DNA of 64,000 bases from Paragorgia papillata (GCA_035771165.1 JAWNZC010000291.1:642001-706000); one strand, 5' to 3'. Positions 1-61,068 are shown, counted from the first letter of the stretch. Program-made: numbers and translations. The notes: generated by a model not told the origin, from the letters alone.

Positions 1-20
1 TAACTTTCTCTTTCATGTAG

Positions 21-926
21 GATCAAATACCAATCCTGCAGGCAATGACGGTCAAGGCACAGCTCGTAAGTTCACATCAGTACTTCATAACCAAATAATA
101 AATATTATCAAAATCTAAATCCACAAATTTTACAAAATGGTAGTTTACGCAATGGTACTTTGCAAAACGGTACTTTGCCAAATATTACTTTGCGAAATAA
201 TACTTTACGAAATGGTACTTGGATACTAGATTACATTAAAATCATTCATAACTTTATTTGAAGTGTCTACTATTTTATGTCTTATACATCTAGCTATATA
301 CTAGTTTTTTAAACCACTGGCAGTCGACAATCTACTGGAAGTGATCAGAAATGCTTAATTTTGTTTTCAGTCTGCAAAAATACATTATTAACTTTTTTCT
401 ACCCATGGTTTTACAAAGACACAAAGCCATCAAAAATGCACTTTATATAATTTCTGGTTTCAAAAATCATTTTCTATACATTTATATTTCAGGAACTGAT
501 CGAAATAATATGGTAGAAATGGCTGAGCCCTCTGTAAATTATCCTTTGACGTCTGAAAAAGTTCTGACGATGTTTGCAAATGCAGACATTATCTGGTCCA
601 GTGACTTGGAGACAAAAACTAAACAAGACTTGATCCTCAGCATGGCTTCATCTGGCTACTACAACAGTATGTCAATGTGTAAAGCAGCGCCAAAGAAAGC
701 AGAGTTGAATGTTCTCCTCAACAATGCTCCAGCGTCTTACTACGGAATGTTGCTGAGATTTAAGCCTGGGCACTACTATTATATGTGTACAAGAAACAAC
801 AACTTCACAAATCGCAACCAAAAAGGAAGACTTCACGTCTCTGCTGCTAACTCGAATTCTACTGCTGCTGCTGTCAAGCGCCCTGCTAAAACAGTTCGTA
901 GTGCAGCCTTACTTAACATCCACTGA
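21..926 (+). CDS. DD3-3-like protein, C-terminal two coding exons (partial)
   Basis: Two exons are visible: 21-65 (after TTTCATGTAG, donor GTAAGT at 66) and 493-926 (after TTATATTTCAG), joined in phase through a split CGA codon. The joined product reads ...NTNPAGNDGQGTA then RTDRNNMVEMAEPSVNYPL, and later contains FKPGHYYYMCTRNNNFTNRN, which I recognise as the conserved C-terminal region of the DD3-3 family (Dictyostelium DD3-3 and invertebrate homologues). The family is secreted and its function is poorly defined. The stop codon is TGA at 924-926. The 5' part, including any signal peptide, lies left of the window. An open frame extends upstream to 351, but that part is intronic because a good acceptor lies at 491-492 and the upstream residues do not fit the family. 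Confidence 0.78.
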
Positions 927-1190
927 GAACAGCCTTACAGTATATACATGTATCTCAGCATGGATCCTAATTAGTTGATAAATTAACTTTGTGATTGTTA
1001 TTCTGTTATGTTAGATTTGGGGGATGATCATACTTTTTCATTTGATAAATTTTGGGATTATTATTGGCCTTCAAGGCAAAGTATTATAATTACCTGTAGC
1101 TATATACTGTATATTCTTTTGAATCATGTATAGTATGCATTAGAACCAGTAAGCTAGCAAAATAAAGTTCTCAGCAAGGTAACGAGTATA
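927..1190 (+). other. 3' UTR of the DD3-3-like gene
   Basis: AT-rich non-coding sequence after the stop. A canonical AATAAA lies at 1161-1166, about 235 bases downstream, so transcript cleavage is expected near 1180-1190, just before the 5S-derived SINE begins. Confidence 0.5.
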
Positions 1191-1210
1191 TTTGTCATTT
1201 TATAATACAC

Positions 1211-1521
1211 GGGTGGCATGTGCTGTTAGGGCGCTGCCTCTCACCAATAGTTAAGCCCAGTTGGACGGGGTTATAGTACTTGGATGGGTGACCGTCTGGG
1301 AATAGCCCCGTTCTCGAACTTGAATTTCATGTGAGTAGAGTTTAGTTGGTCTCTCCTGTGCTTCGAGGGTTTTTCGCAGGGTTCTGCGGTTTTCCTCCCT
1401 CCGTAAAATCAACACTTAGGTCTTAGCTTATGTCGTGCACTTTTAACATGAGCCTCTGGCTCGGATGATTGGGCGACCACATCCTGTGTTTACGACGTTA
1501 AATAAATCATTACTCATTACT
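1211..1521 (+). mobile_element. 5S-rRNA-derived SINE (SINE3-like), near full length
   Basis: The 5' third closely resembles eukaryotic 5S rRNA: TTAAGCCCAGTTGGACGGGG, then TAGTACTTGGATGGGTGACC and GTCTGGGAATA, corresponding to the internal box A, intermediate element and box C. It is followed by an unrelated body (AGTTGGTCTCTCCTGTGCTT, GGTTTTCCTCCCTCCGT) and an AT-rich end with ATTACTCATTACTCA. Related copies lie at 36640-36850, 51205-51424 and 57470-57585 in the opposite orientation and at 63955-64000 in this one. A functional 5S gene is unlikely because the 5' domain is degenerate and the element continues past the 5S end. Confidence 0.75.
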
Positions 1522-1863
1522 CAAGCCCACTCCTAATAACACTATAAAACATATTTTATTTTTTTGATGTATTGATTTAATTCCCTATACTATTCCCTTT
1601 CATCTATACTATCTATTTATTAATTCATGTACATGAATCATTCTTAAATAATAATAAAAATTATTTTTTCATAAGAGCTATTATTTATTAATCATCTTTT
1701 AAATAGTATAATTATATATATATATCCATATGTTCTAACATGCACCAAAGCTATGATAAACTTCAAATATATGACAATTTTTTTAATTGTAGAATTGTAG
1801 TATGTATTTATTAATAACTATTATATGAAATTTATTTATACACTATATATATATATACAAATG

Positions 1864-2061
1864 GGCACGTGTGATTTTGTTCACGGAATGTCGGAAAGTG
1901 CTCAATACCATAAAGGTAGAGCGAATATAGTATAGTTTAAGTGAGCTTACCTCAAAATGTTGAGTGTCGCAACTGTCAGTTTCACATGGGGAAGATCGCC
2001 TGCGTGAAACTGACAGTTGCGACACTCAACATTTTGAGGCAAGTCCACTTAAACTATACTA
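1864..2061. mobile_element. Foldback element, copy 1 (arms with TTTAAGTG.GCTTACCTCAA)
   Basis: Arms at about 1930-1987 and 2004-2061 are near-perfect reverse complements around a loop of roughly 15 bases. Each arm contains the CTCAAAATGTTGAGTGTCGC and AACTGTCAGTTTCAC blocks. The left flank (1864-1928) carries a non-palindromic segment that recurs in inverted orientation at 6344-6408 next to copy 2. AT-repeat DNA surrounds both copies. Confidence 0.7.
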
Positions 2062-3180
2062 TATATATATATATACTTCCTATACTATCCCACAAGCAGT
2101 TGTCATCAGCAATTGCTTGATTGTTGAATATATATATATAATATATATATTTCTAAAACTCATTAATAATTCATGAGGAAAACACAAAGAAAATCCATGT
2201 CTAATGAGTGTCTGCAATATGTGATACAATGGCACTCAGCTTCGCCTCGTGTCTGTATACCCCGATACAGAACGGCCACGGGCCACTCATTCTGTAAATA
2301 GTATAATATATATACTAATAGTATATATATATAAATTTTAAACTGTTGTTACAGTTGCTATAGCTCTACAAATATTTTTGTTGTCATATTTCAATTTCAA
2401 TTTCAAAACAACGCATTTTCTACGACATTGAACTCTAGATTATGTCAATATTTTGCTTGAGATAATAATTAAGTAATAAATAATAAAACAATTAAATAAA
2501 ACAATTCCCCTTTTATTTCATGTTTATACGTTAAAACACTTACCTTATTTCCACTGGCCGAATAAATTATTGAAAAAATGACACTTCGATTTTATTATAA
2601 CTACCCGTTTTTACTGAAGAATTTTATGAATATCTATAATTTCTATTAATACAATTTCCTTACCTTATTTGATAAAGAAACTGCTCTATAAACCATTTTC
2701 CATGAATTCCAAATCAAAATTTTCTCAATTTCTTAAAAATTTCTTAAGAATTTTCTCAATTTCTTGACCATGTGCTGCTCTCTGCTGATGAAACCGCAGT
2801 CACTCTATGCCGCGGGCTCCAACATGGCGGAAAAAACAAACAAAATTTTTTACACATAAACCAACCTCGTACCCAGGGTCTTTACGCGGCCCTCGCCACC
2901 GCAGCACTGATTATATTTGGATAAAAGCCGAGGTTCGAGGTAATTCAACTTGCAATGCAACAATGTTGTAATAGTTGAGGAGGTTTTCGAAAAAACATAT
3001 AATTACATATAATTAATTGTAAAAACAACAAATGAAAACTGCAACTTCACGGTCAACTAGAGCTGTTAGACCTGCAATAATTATATTTAGTCTTTTAATA
3101 ATTTTTTCTAGACCAAGGGGGGTGGCTAGCCACCCAATCCACCACCCCTAAATCCGCCCCTGGTGCAACAACGTTTTTCA
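2062..3180. other. Intergenic, no gene recognised
   Basis: AT-rich sequence with TA microsatellites near 2060-2080 and 2130-2150. A dispersed motif (CATTAATAATTCATGAGGAA, about 2160-2185) recurs at 7076 and, inverted, at 54508. No supported exon, RNA gene or transposon ORF was seen. Confidence 0.5.
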
Positions 3181-3580
3181 ATGCCGGATTTAGGACAGGG
3201 CGGACTGGGCGGTCGCCCAGGGGCCCGCAAAAAATAATGTTTAAGGGGGGGCCTCCACAAAAATGCCTTGAAAGTTGAAAAAATAGGTGTTGAAATGAAA
3301 AAAATCTTGAGAGCCCAAAGTATGAGTCAAAAACAAGACAAAAGATATATGGATGATATATAGGCTCACTTCTAAAAGTGTATACTATGACGATTATGAC
3401 AGATTGATGGATGGAGTTGACAAGTTGTTATTGTAAACCTGATTCAGTGTGGGAATTGTGACTTCGAAGTTGTATTATATAATTAGTTCGTAAAGCAAAA
3501 TCATCTCGTTCAGAAATAGAATTGATATATTGTGCTGGTCAGTGACCGCCCAGGGGCCTCCACAGTCCTAAATCCGACGC
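3181..3580. mobile_element. Inverted-repeat element (GGATTTAGGAC / GTCCTAAATCC ends)
   Basis: The left end reads GGATTTAGGAC..GGGCGGTCGCCCAGGGGCC. The right end is its complement: GTGACCGCCCAGGGGCCTCC then GTCCTAAATCCG. The interior is AT-rich with no open frame. It looks like a small non-autonomous DNA transposon. The neighbouring 3108-3172 stretch (CCACCCCTAAATCCGCCCCTGG) is a related degenerate piece. Confidence 0.5.
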
Positions 3581-5864
3581 TGACGCTTTTCAAGAAAGTT
3601 GCGTTGAAAGTTGAAGGAAAATATTTCCCGTATTAACTCACCTTAATTACGTTGTCATTTTCATACAAGTCAAAAAGTAGGAATGAGTGAAACTTGGGGT
3701 GAAGCTATGACCCGCTTCTTTTTTTTTTTACTTTTTCATTATAATAATAATATACAATATTTTACAACTCATAATTCTCAACTTATACATGTTTTCGGCT
3801 CTTAGCTTGATAAAATAAATTACTTTTGAACAGATTAAATTTGCTTTTTAATAACGGCGTTATGAAGTCTCAAATTTCATTATAATTTTTTTGTGTCATA
3901 AAAGCTGTATTTTACCAACATTCAGAGATGATGCGAAATTACATTTTAAAAGTTGTTAGTATAACGGATAATTTATTGAAAATGATGCTTTTTGTTCAAG
4001 AGATTATTTTCTGATTTAATATCGTGTTTTCGGCTCCTTATAATTTAAGTACTATCTTTTTTTTTCCCCGAAATATCTAGCGAAGAAAATTGTATTTTGG
4101 TTAAAATATTATTAATATCAACGTCCAATCTTTATTAGATCAGATCAAGTTTTTTATATATTCTTGGATATCTATTTATAAATGCCACGCCGCATTGACA
4201 ACCTGCTAAACAGACATTTATCTTTAATTATTTCCATGTCATTAAGACTACGAAAGTTTTCAGTAAATATACCTTTAGGAGGCCGATGGCGATGATTGAA
4301 CGACAACGGTTTTGACAGACAGATGCCACTATCGAGTACGTTGTGATATCCCCGTGAATCCGTTTTAAAAAATATTGCCGCTCTTCTAAGTCTTCTAAAT
4401 GGGTTATATTCTAAACATTTGCTCTAATTGTCCAGCAAAACGTGGCAAGAAAAACAGGTGCCCTGAATATTTTTGGGTTTTAAGCTAAGTCAGGTTGGTC
4501 ACCCGTTTTTCAATAACTACGTTCTTTGAAATAAAATAACTGTTGAAACCGTGCATTTTCTTTCCTTCGAACTTCCTCTACGTGTATTTCGCGATTTTTG
4601 TTAGTTTTTCAAACCGGACGCGTAATAAAAGTGCTCTAATTGAACCGAGCTCGTGTTCACTTAATTAACATTTCAAATACGCCATGATATGATTGTTATT
4701 GCGATTTGCAATAAGATGTTGGACGGAACCGTCTACACTGAATATTATAAAGTCCAGCTGCCTGTCCACGCCCTCGATCTAAGAAGGTTACAATTTGTTT
4801 TTATATTCCTCTTTGTTCCTGGAATTCTTACTACAACCTTCCTCATGCGTTATTGCTGTTAACTGAAGGTAATGTTCATTTTACGCTTTTCTATGCTTTG
4901 GTTATTTTGTAATATATGAATATAAAACAAAATTGTGTGTTTCTTAGAGAATCAAAGTTTTAGTTTGTCTAGTTATAAGTAAGGTCAGCTGTGTGAACAG
5001 TAATTTTTTTGTGACGACTATAAAAATGCGTTTACAAACTTAAAGGCTGATTTTTACTCCGGCTTTATTGTTATACGTTACGTAAACCAATATATATATA
5101 TAAATTTCTCTCTGCATGTGGTTTGCCTAATGGCAGGTTATTTTCTCATGTTTCCGGCATCTCGGTCTCTGCCTGTGCCATCTGTTTCAGCTCTGCGTAC
5201 GAGCTTTCACCCTTCACCCCGTCAAGCATGGCCGAAACCTTCTTCAACCTCTTGGCCTCTTCCCATCCATTCTGCCTTCAAATACCTCTAGTAGTAATCC
5301 ATCGTGGTATATACCTCTGCTACAAAATGAAAAGGCAGTGGTAAACTGGCAAAAAAATTTAGCAACAAATTACTAACGTTTCGAGCAAATCTATTCGACT
5401 TCATCAGAGTAAAATGTGGTTGTTTATTTAGTTGTCAAGCTGGCATCGTTTCATCAAAAATACTTTTCCGAAAGAGAAATGTATAAACAAAAACAGTCGC
5501 TTGACTAAATTAAGTTTAAGATTAGGTATACTCAATATCTGAACACAATACGGCACGATAATTCACTATTTAGAAACTGGAATCAAATCGCATCTGATAC
5601 CAGTTCAGTTCTGCATGATAAAATCGTACAGTGTATTTTTTTTGTCTATATTCTACTGTGACACGCTGTGCTCGTAGCGCCCTTATTGTACATGTTGTCT
5701 CAAGTTAAATTTCGTCATTTTCTACCAAAGTTTTCAGTTTCAATTCATTAACTTCAAGCTGAAAAATCAACACTACATTACAAAAATATAGCATTTTTAA
5801 TTTTCATCCCGTGAACTCTTTAAGTCCGTTTTATTTGTTTATTTTATTGTTAGATAAAATCTTC
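3581..5864. other. Intergenic region upstream of the GABA-B-type gene
   Basis: About 2.3 kb without a recognised + strand exon. The segment just before 5865 presumably holds the receptor's promoter and 5' UTR, but I see no convincing TATA or initiator signal. A coding-like minus-strand segment lies at 5146-5271. A fragment at 5370-5412 (CTAACGTTTCGAG then CATCAGAG) resembles the arms of the foldback family best seen at 26141-26350. Confidence 0.5.
5146..5271 (-). CDS. Coding-like minus-strand segment, unknown
   Basis: Read on the minus strand, 5271 to 5146 encodes about 41 residues with a protein-like composition: it begins NGWEEAKRLKKVSAMLDGVK and ends in AETEMPET followed by TGA. An in-frame TGA lies just upstream, so if real it would be a terminal exon starting after a weak AG (GAAGGCAG). 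I do not recognise the family. It could be the last exon of an unseen gene, a fossil transposon fragment, or chance. Confidence 0.2.
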   Translation of the reverse strand, partial: NGWEEAKRLKKVSAMLDGVKGESSYAELKQMAQAETEMPET

Positions 5865-15645
<9,781 letters not shown>

Positions 15646-17229
15646 TTTTAACATTAGAGGGAAACTAAGTTTATACAAGCTTTGAGTGAACTATCCTGTT
15701 TTGTGATTAGTCTTTAGCTGAGTCTGAGAAGTGTACATATATTTATATATTCAACAAAGATAAGTGATCAGAGTCTCAAAAGTTTAACCTTAATTTTTAT
15801 AACTTCTTATTTTATATTTGCAACCTCCGATTTCATATTTAGAATTGCCCTTTTTGGAAAAAGGGACGATTTCAGCAATTCACGACTCTGGACCTGATGG
15901 TCATCCGAAACAAGTTAGACGAGAGTGAATTGGTGGGTTGCAACCAATCTCCTGAGATTTAGAGGACAAAGACACAGTGGCCACGTTGGTTGGTATGCCT
16001 AACCAACCAACACGGCCGCAATGACGTCACGTGCAGCAATAATAAAGATTAGACCGACACACGCGCGCAAAGCATCACGGTGAGAACGGACTTGCTCCAA
16101 GCCTCTGCTTGGTTTAGCCTGCCGAAGTGTATAATATGTATATATTTTAGTATATTTTTCAAAGCGCTGTTTCAAGCGCTCAACTGACAAGCAGCTAAAA
16201 TAGATTAAAAAAAGTTGACGCACGCTGGTTTTTGCTTTGAGAAAGCCACACTCGTTTGGATCAATCACACTTTGCATATCACTTTTCAATGACTGATCTG
16301 TTATATGATAGATTGTGGATCGATTAAGATAACACTAACTCGTTAGTGTAAACAGCGGACTTTTAAGTACAAATTGACGGCCACACTTCCAATTTTCAGC
16401 CCACTATAACTTCAACATGTCACCTGCTAGAAACATATATAACCTGTACTACACTGTACATGCGTTTCTGAAACTTGCTCATCTAGGTTTTAGTGTACCG
16501 TGTAATCTTGAGTAAAGACTGGTTGGCAGATCTTTGGCGGGAAGAAATCATCTACTGGCTTTTGACGGCGCATTTTGGCGTAAATTTTAACTCATCCACA
16601 AACATTTCGCGGCGTGGTATTTGCCTTTTCGTGAATCATCCTTCAAAAAACCTGGCTGACCGCATGTATTCATGTTTGATTTGATCATTCATTGATACAC
16701 CGCCGGACTAACCAGCCGGTAACCTGGCTGACCATCGATTGACCATTCAGGGCCGTATCCAGGTGGTTTGAGACACCAGTACACTGGTTTGGGCACCCAA
16801 ACTAGGTGCCCAAAAAATATAAACTACGTACTATAATCTGAGGGCTTTTTCAATCATTCAAAGCAGCTATATATTAAGCACTCACTGCCACTCAGCAATG
16901 TTCTTAAAAATCACCCCTCAGAATGTTAAAAATCACATCTCCGAATGCAGGAAATGGCATTTCCGAGACTCTAAATTTCAAAATTTTTCCGGGGGGACAC
17001 CCCCTAGAGGGTTCTCGCGCCTTCAGCGCTCGAATATCGTAGAGTCATTATTTTCCCATGAAATACTCTTGACCCTTGTAAGTTCGGCTACAGGTAGTTG
17101 TTGACGTGTCTATTTCTACAGCTGAATTCCTGGCGTGGTGGTACTGTGGTAGTGACTGACGTTTCGATCGATTGCCTCACCGACACCGCCGAAACCGAAA
17201 ATCAGTCACGACCACCACAAAGAGTCATT
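15646..17229. other. Receptor 3' UTR and intergenic DNA
   Basis: The receptor's 3' UTR begins here. The first AATAAA found is at 16041-16046, and a CRE-like TGACGTCA lies at 16022-16029. Open frames at 16493-16684 and 17098-17298 have no recognisable domain; the second runs into the MITE that starts at 17230. No gene supported. Confidence 0.45.
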
Positions 17230-17606
17230 AGGGAGTTTACGATCTACGACGGCAACCTCAACGACGCGGCCATTCAAACAAAACAATTCTTCCTTTAAAA
17301 GAAAGAAAATGAATAATTTGCAGTCCCAAGAGAAATCTTTAAGTCGTCCTCGTTATGTTTACAACGCCATTGAGTGTATTTTCACGTCTTCATGACGACG
17401 TGAAGTCATGGACCGATGAAGGCTGTTGCTTATGAATGCCTTCAACACTTTCAATGCAATCATTTTACGAGTTGTCGAACGTTTTAAAAGTCATAAAATA
17501 AGCTTTGAGTGCAAACAGGGAAGTTATTCAACCGTGTTTTCTTTTAAATACCAAAATTTATATCGCGTTGTCCACTGCCGTCGTCGTCGTAGTTCGTAAA
17601 CTCCCT
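17230..17606. mobile_element. MITE with AGGGAGTTTACGA terminal inverted repeats
   Basis: Left end AGGGAGTTTACGATCTACGA, right end CGTAGTTCGTAAACTCCCT, both flanked by ATT, a probable 3-bp target duplication. The interior contains CACGTCTTCATGACGACGTG and a TTTCACGTCTTC block shared with related elements at 31370-31626, 47990-48292 and 50245-50610. No transposase is present. Confidence 0.65.
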
Positions 17607-18695
17607 ATTCTCAATAATACTAACTCCTAGTATATTTAAACCATATCACTCTGTATATATAACCTGTTGGCTAATATTTATATGAAACGCCACCAAAAAT
17701 GTTTCGCTTCAGTTGCCTGTTACGCTTACATGAACATGCTTAACGGAAACAAAGAGTCAAGATTCAAGAGTCATGCCTGTTTGTACTGTTGGGATCAATA
17801 ATTTCGATTTTTTAATGTATTTCAGATCATTTCAAGAATTTCCAATGAATATTACTCTTCGGTTAGCGTGATATTTAGTATTTCACAAAAATGTATCGTT
17901 GTCCTTATGCTTATTGCCTTGTAAAGTAAACACTTGGCTGATTGATTAGCCCTCTGGCCTCTGTTAAATATTTAAATAATTAAGAAAACGTTGCTGCGTG
18001 TTTCTGTACTGTTATAGAAACACCAGGGGACGTTTGGGAGAACGAGAAATTGTAGTGGAGACATGGCAAATCGGTTTTCTACGCCATTTCGAGCCTTCTC
18101 AAATTATCACTAGTGTTTCTACAGCGTACAGAAACACCAAAATAAGTCTTATATTTCTTTTATAAAATTAAATGCCTTTAAACCGTAAATTCTCCCTACT
18201 GTCAGGGCGCAGCCTCCATGTTTTTCCATACAAGTTATAAGCAGAGCTTTTAGCCAATCACCGCTTGCGTTTTCATAATGTTATTTTACAAATAAATATT
18301 GGCACTCTTGAAATAATTTTATAAATATTTTTTTTGTGGAGAAGTGATTTTTACCAGTTTTGAAAGCACGACATATTTTTAGCTCTCCAGAGTTGAATTT
18401 CCACGGCCTTCCACCCTCAAAAATTTGGTCGGAGCAGTGACAGTGTCTGGCAAATCGCGTGTATAAAGTTGTTCAATTTTTTGACAGCGCGACACAGCCA
18501 GAACGTGTTAATTCTTTGGGGGGATCTGGTTGTTTCTAGACGTTTCACATGGATTATTATCAAACAGATTTGCATAATAATTTATTCACAGCATGCTATC
18601 AAATATAAAACGACCAGTTGGGCGGATCCGTGTACTGGTTGGTGGTCGAAGCGATTCGAAAGCCGTCTTCAGTGTGGTTCTCTTCGGGCGTCAAG
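17607..18695. promoter_or_regulatory. Region upstream of ferlin, putative promoter
   Basis: A TATAAAA at 18604-18610, about 90 bases before the ferlin ATG, is the only core-promoter-like motif seen. No CpG-rich segment is obvious. The rest is AT-rich with short inverted repeats (for example CAGAAACACC-type pieces at 18000-18140). Without transcript evidence the assignment is weak. Confidence 0.25.
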
Positions 18696-57856
<39,161 letters not shown>

Positions 57857-58200
57857 AATACAGTTGACGCCAACACGCTGCCTAATAAATATCATTACCG
57901 TATAGAGCTAGACAGCTAGTATTCCCACACACCTAATCGTACAGCTGTATGCTATATTGAACAACCTCTTCATCTAAAAACAAGTCGTATGAGAAATAGC
58001 GTTATTACAAGACATTGTCTGGGTTGTTTTTCTTCTTTTTTTTGAATTCGTTAGATAGAATGAATAAACTTGACTTGTATTAATCTTTTCTTTAAACTTA
58101 TTTTTTAAGCGTAATACTAGTTTAGTATACATGGCTCTGAAATGCACGAATTTATAATTTTTTCTAAATTGAATAGAATGGAATAAAGTTATAAAAACAA
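57857..58200 (+). other. Ferlin 3' UTR with three AATAAA signals
   Basis: AATAAA at 57884-57889, 58063-58068 and 58182-58187. The last is followed by a T-rich stretch, so the 3' end may be heterogeneous. Confidence 0.5.
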
Positions 58201-59577
58201 ATGTCTTATCTGAATTTGTTTTTATTGCGATCTGTAAAATTGTTTAATAGGTCAAATGATAGTGAATGGTAATTATTGTTTATGGGGATTGACACCCAAC
58301 TTGGAAAACAGTTCAAGAGGAGTCGCAAGCGTATATTGGTATATTCGCCCCTTAATTGTCAGTGCAACATTTCGTTTCTAGTGAGTTCTTCATGAGAGAA
58401 TCCTAGGTTGGTGACGTTACTATGGTCGTTTTCACGCACGTGATTACTTGGACGCGTTGAGCCTGAAAATGACTTCTTGAAGACATGACGCAATCTCGTA
58501 CCCAGCGCCTGCGATCCTTTTGGCTACTACCAGGCATCGGTAATAATTCCATGTCCTACATAACCCAAGTACTTCATGAAAGCCTTACCCCAACACACAA
58601 CCTAACCTAAGGATGGCAATTCGTGTAAATAGGACATGGACGTATAACCCAAGAATCAGAGGCTCTGGGAAACTCCGATGAAACTCGTCATCTGATTGGT
58701 TAGTGTAAAAACAGTAAAATTTCAAATAGTGTGCACGTTTAATCGATTTCTCGACGTTCTGTAACACATAATTATACACGACAGACCCAAAATATAATTG
58801 AACACATGAAATAATTCAAAACAGCAACAATACCGACAATTTACAAGTTAAAACTATTATTATTGTCGCTTCGTCGCCAAACAAACATCCATCGTGTGAC
58901 TCGTCTCGTAATTCTTCGCAGTTTCGTCTCAGAACTTTAAAATTATATTAGAGAATACAAGGTCGATGTAGTTTAGCTAAAATTCCTGGCAAAAAGTACA
59001 ATTTCTTACCTGAGCGGCTGAGCCGATTACTGCCGAGTGCTGACGGCGACGCGGACATTTAAAACACACTCGTCAAATCGTCTGGTTGACGATTTTGAGA
59101 AAAGCGAAGAAAGGCCATTTGTATCGATTGTATTGTCGAGAGCTTTGTAAAACATGTTGGGCCTTTTTTATCGGTAAACAAATATTTTTCCTGGTCTTCG
59201 AAGAAGCGAACGATCGTCGATGATTGTTGCAAATTATAGGGAACTGGGAACCAGAGGACTGGGAACAAAAACCCAATTTTGGGGTCTTTTTCATCGGAGT
59301 TTCCCAGAGCCTCCGTTCCTTGGTAATGACCAAAAGGATCGCAGGCTCTGGGTACGAGATTGGACATGACGCTGAATTGTCACAGGCGGAAGAGAAACAT
59401 TTAATTCGACGCGACGATCATTCGTCGTGTAACTCGAATGCGCATTATCGTCGCATTATCCGTCCCACTCGGACGAATTTAATTTGTGTCTCGAATTTAA
59501 TCGAGTTGTATGTCGCAGTTTCGTCGGATAAAATTCGTCTGAATTAAATTCGTCTGTTGTGCGACGTTTAGCGCAGG
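58201..59577. other. Intergenic DNA with degenerate foldback pieces
   Basis: Contains inverted fragments of a CTCGTACCCAG..CCTGCGATCCTTTTGGC element (58490-58690 and 59236-59365, the latter ending GGATCGCAGGCTCTGGGTAC). Frames at 59059-59367 translate this repeat. No gene supported. Confidence 0.45.
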
Positions 59578-59800
59578 CTAGGGGCTGTTTATACATGAGC
59601 CGGGCTAACCCGTGTCACGAAATTCTTCCCTCGGCCACAAAATAGATTTTAATCAACGTTTGGATTAGTTTACATCTAAACTAAACCAATTCTTCTTTGT
59701 ACATTTAGTTTACGCGAGTTTCAAAACCACAGTGAGATCCTAATCAATCGCGTGAGCCCAGTTAACCGGGCTAGCCCGGCCCATGTAAACAGCCCCTTAG
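59578..59800. mobile_element. CTAGGGGCTGTTTATAC-ended element
   Basis: CTAGGGGCTGTTTATACATG then GAGCCGGGCTAACCCG at the left; CCGGGCTAGCCCGGCCCATG then TAAACAGCCCCTTAG at the right. Short relative of 26926-27750. Confidence 0.6.
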
Positions 59801-60020
59801 AATAGAGTTAAATTCCCATAGGATAAAGATTGTGCACCAATATAGCCGCCATTTTATTGTTTCTGTGCACCAATATGGCCGACGTGAAGTCGGATGAAAA
59901 CCAATAATTTATTTAACTTTGACTGTCCGTATGTATAGAACAGCCCAGGACAATTAATATCCACCAATGCCATCCAACTACTTACAATCGTTCTTCATTA
60001 AAGGTTAAACGTTACCAAAC

Positions 60021-60840
60021 TTATTCTTTATCGTTTTTATTCGCTTCACTGCCGCTATTACAGGACTCGAATATCCCCACTTGTAAACTGCGTATTCTCT
60101 CTCGTTGTAAATTGTTGATCAACATCTCGAGTGGCATATGTTGAGGGCCAATATATAAAACGTCGGTATAGTCAACAACAAAGCTATGACGAATTTTTGT
60201 CACCAAATAATTAATACGAAAACAAATATTAAACACTCCTTGAATCGGTGAAATCCCACATCTTTGTCAGAATGGACAAAAAGGTTCTGTAGGAAATGGC
60301 GGATCTTGAACTGTACTGAAACTTGGCCGGTTCCTTTCTAACCTGTGGACTGTTTTTGTCTTGTATGTCTGATTCCAAAATTGTACTCTGTGCGAGTGAG
60401 ATTTCTCCTATAGGAAGGCTGAAAGTTTTCCATGTAATTAAACGACGTTCTATGGCCCTCTGACAGTGTATAAACACCTAATTAAAATTAATAAAACAGC
60501 GACTGTAAAGCATTCTTATTAATAAATTCACCTGGCCCCCAAAGAGTTATTCTTTTAAAAAACATGAAATTATATTCCCCACGGAGAACAGTACATGCAG
60601 CGGACCTTTTGTTCTCGTAGTAGCCTTGTCAATAAACTCGAGTTAATTACCATCTCATTTTGGAAAAACAACGTTAAGTACCAATATCCTTTTTTGTCAT
60701 TCCAACTTGCTCGTTGAGGCGTGCCTTTATTTCATCAGAAAAACCACACGATACCAGAAGAAATATTAAAAAAGCTTCATTCCTAATTAAAGGAGCGAAG
60801 CATGTATGCAAATTATGTATCCGTCCAGGTTTTATACTGT
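60021..60840 (-). CDS. Coding-like minus-strand segments, unknown (possible small gene)
   Basis: On the minus strand, 60836-60690 reads IKPGRIHNLHTCFAPLIRNE..DEIKARLNEQVGMTKKDI between an AG and a GTACTT. A good acceptor (TTAATTTTAATTAG) then precedes 60477, where two frames stay open (one gives VYTLSEGHRTSFNYMENFQP, the other ITWKTFSLPIGEISLAQS). A third stretch, 60188-60021, reads FVVDYTDVLYIGPQHMPLEM and ends TAA. Composition looks protein-like, but the pieces do not chain into one clean frame, no ATG start is evident and no family is recognised. Confidence 0.2.
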
Positions 60841-60938
60841 CAAGAATATGGAACAACTAGCTTGCTCGTTGATGTATCGTGAAATACTATTAACAACCGG
60901 ACGTACATCTCTTGTTCGAAGGCCAATTGCTTGTTAAG

Positions 60939-61068
60939 ATGGAGCGGGCGAGAGGACTTCAATCAGAATATATATTCAAAGCTCTAAATTTTAAAGCGGG
61001 GAACCTATTAGGATCACAGAAGAAATCCAAAGGGAACGCAGCTCCTTTTGTTGCGCTCGAATTCAAAG
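60939..61068 (+). CDS. Ferlin-like first exon (second ferlin or alternative start), partial
   Basis: ATG 60939 opens 43 codons, MERARGLQSEYIFKALNFKA..., ending AAPFVALEFK plus one base before GTATCG. Position, length and splice phase match exon 1 of the upstream ferlin (CEIEFQ plus one base), and LEFKG aligns with IEFQG, so it is probably the first strand and loop 1 of a C2A domain. The loop-1 aspartate is replaced (NAAPF versus SDPMC). No continuing ferlin exon was found before 63835. Confidence 0.5.

Noticed and set aside
1240..1310. Functional 5S rRNA gene
   Set aside because: The 5' domain is degenerate and the sequence continues into a SINE body shared with other copies.
5811..5864. Upstream extension of receptor exon 1
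   Set aside because: The open frame starts at GTG; the first ATG in frame is at 5865.
17098..17298. 66-codon frame after a plausible acceptor, considered as an alternative receptor 3' exon
   Set aside because: Half of it lies in the MITE beginning at 17230, and the receptor already has a stop in phase in exon 15.
59059..59367. 100-codon minus-strand frame with RACDPFGHYQ
   Set aside because: It translates a CCTGCGATCCTTTTGG repeat also present at 58505 and is not a gene.
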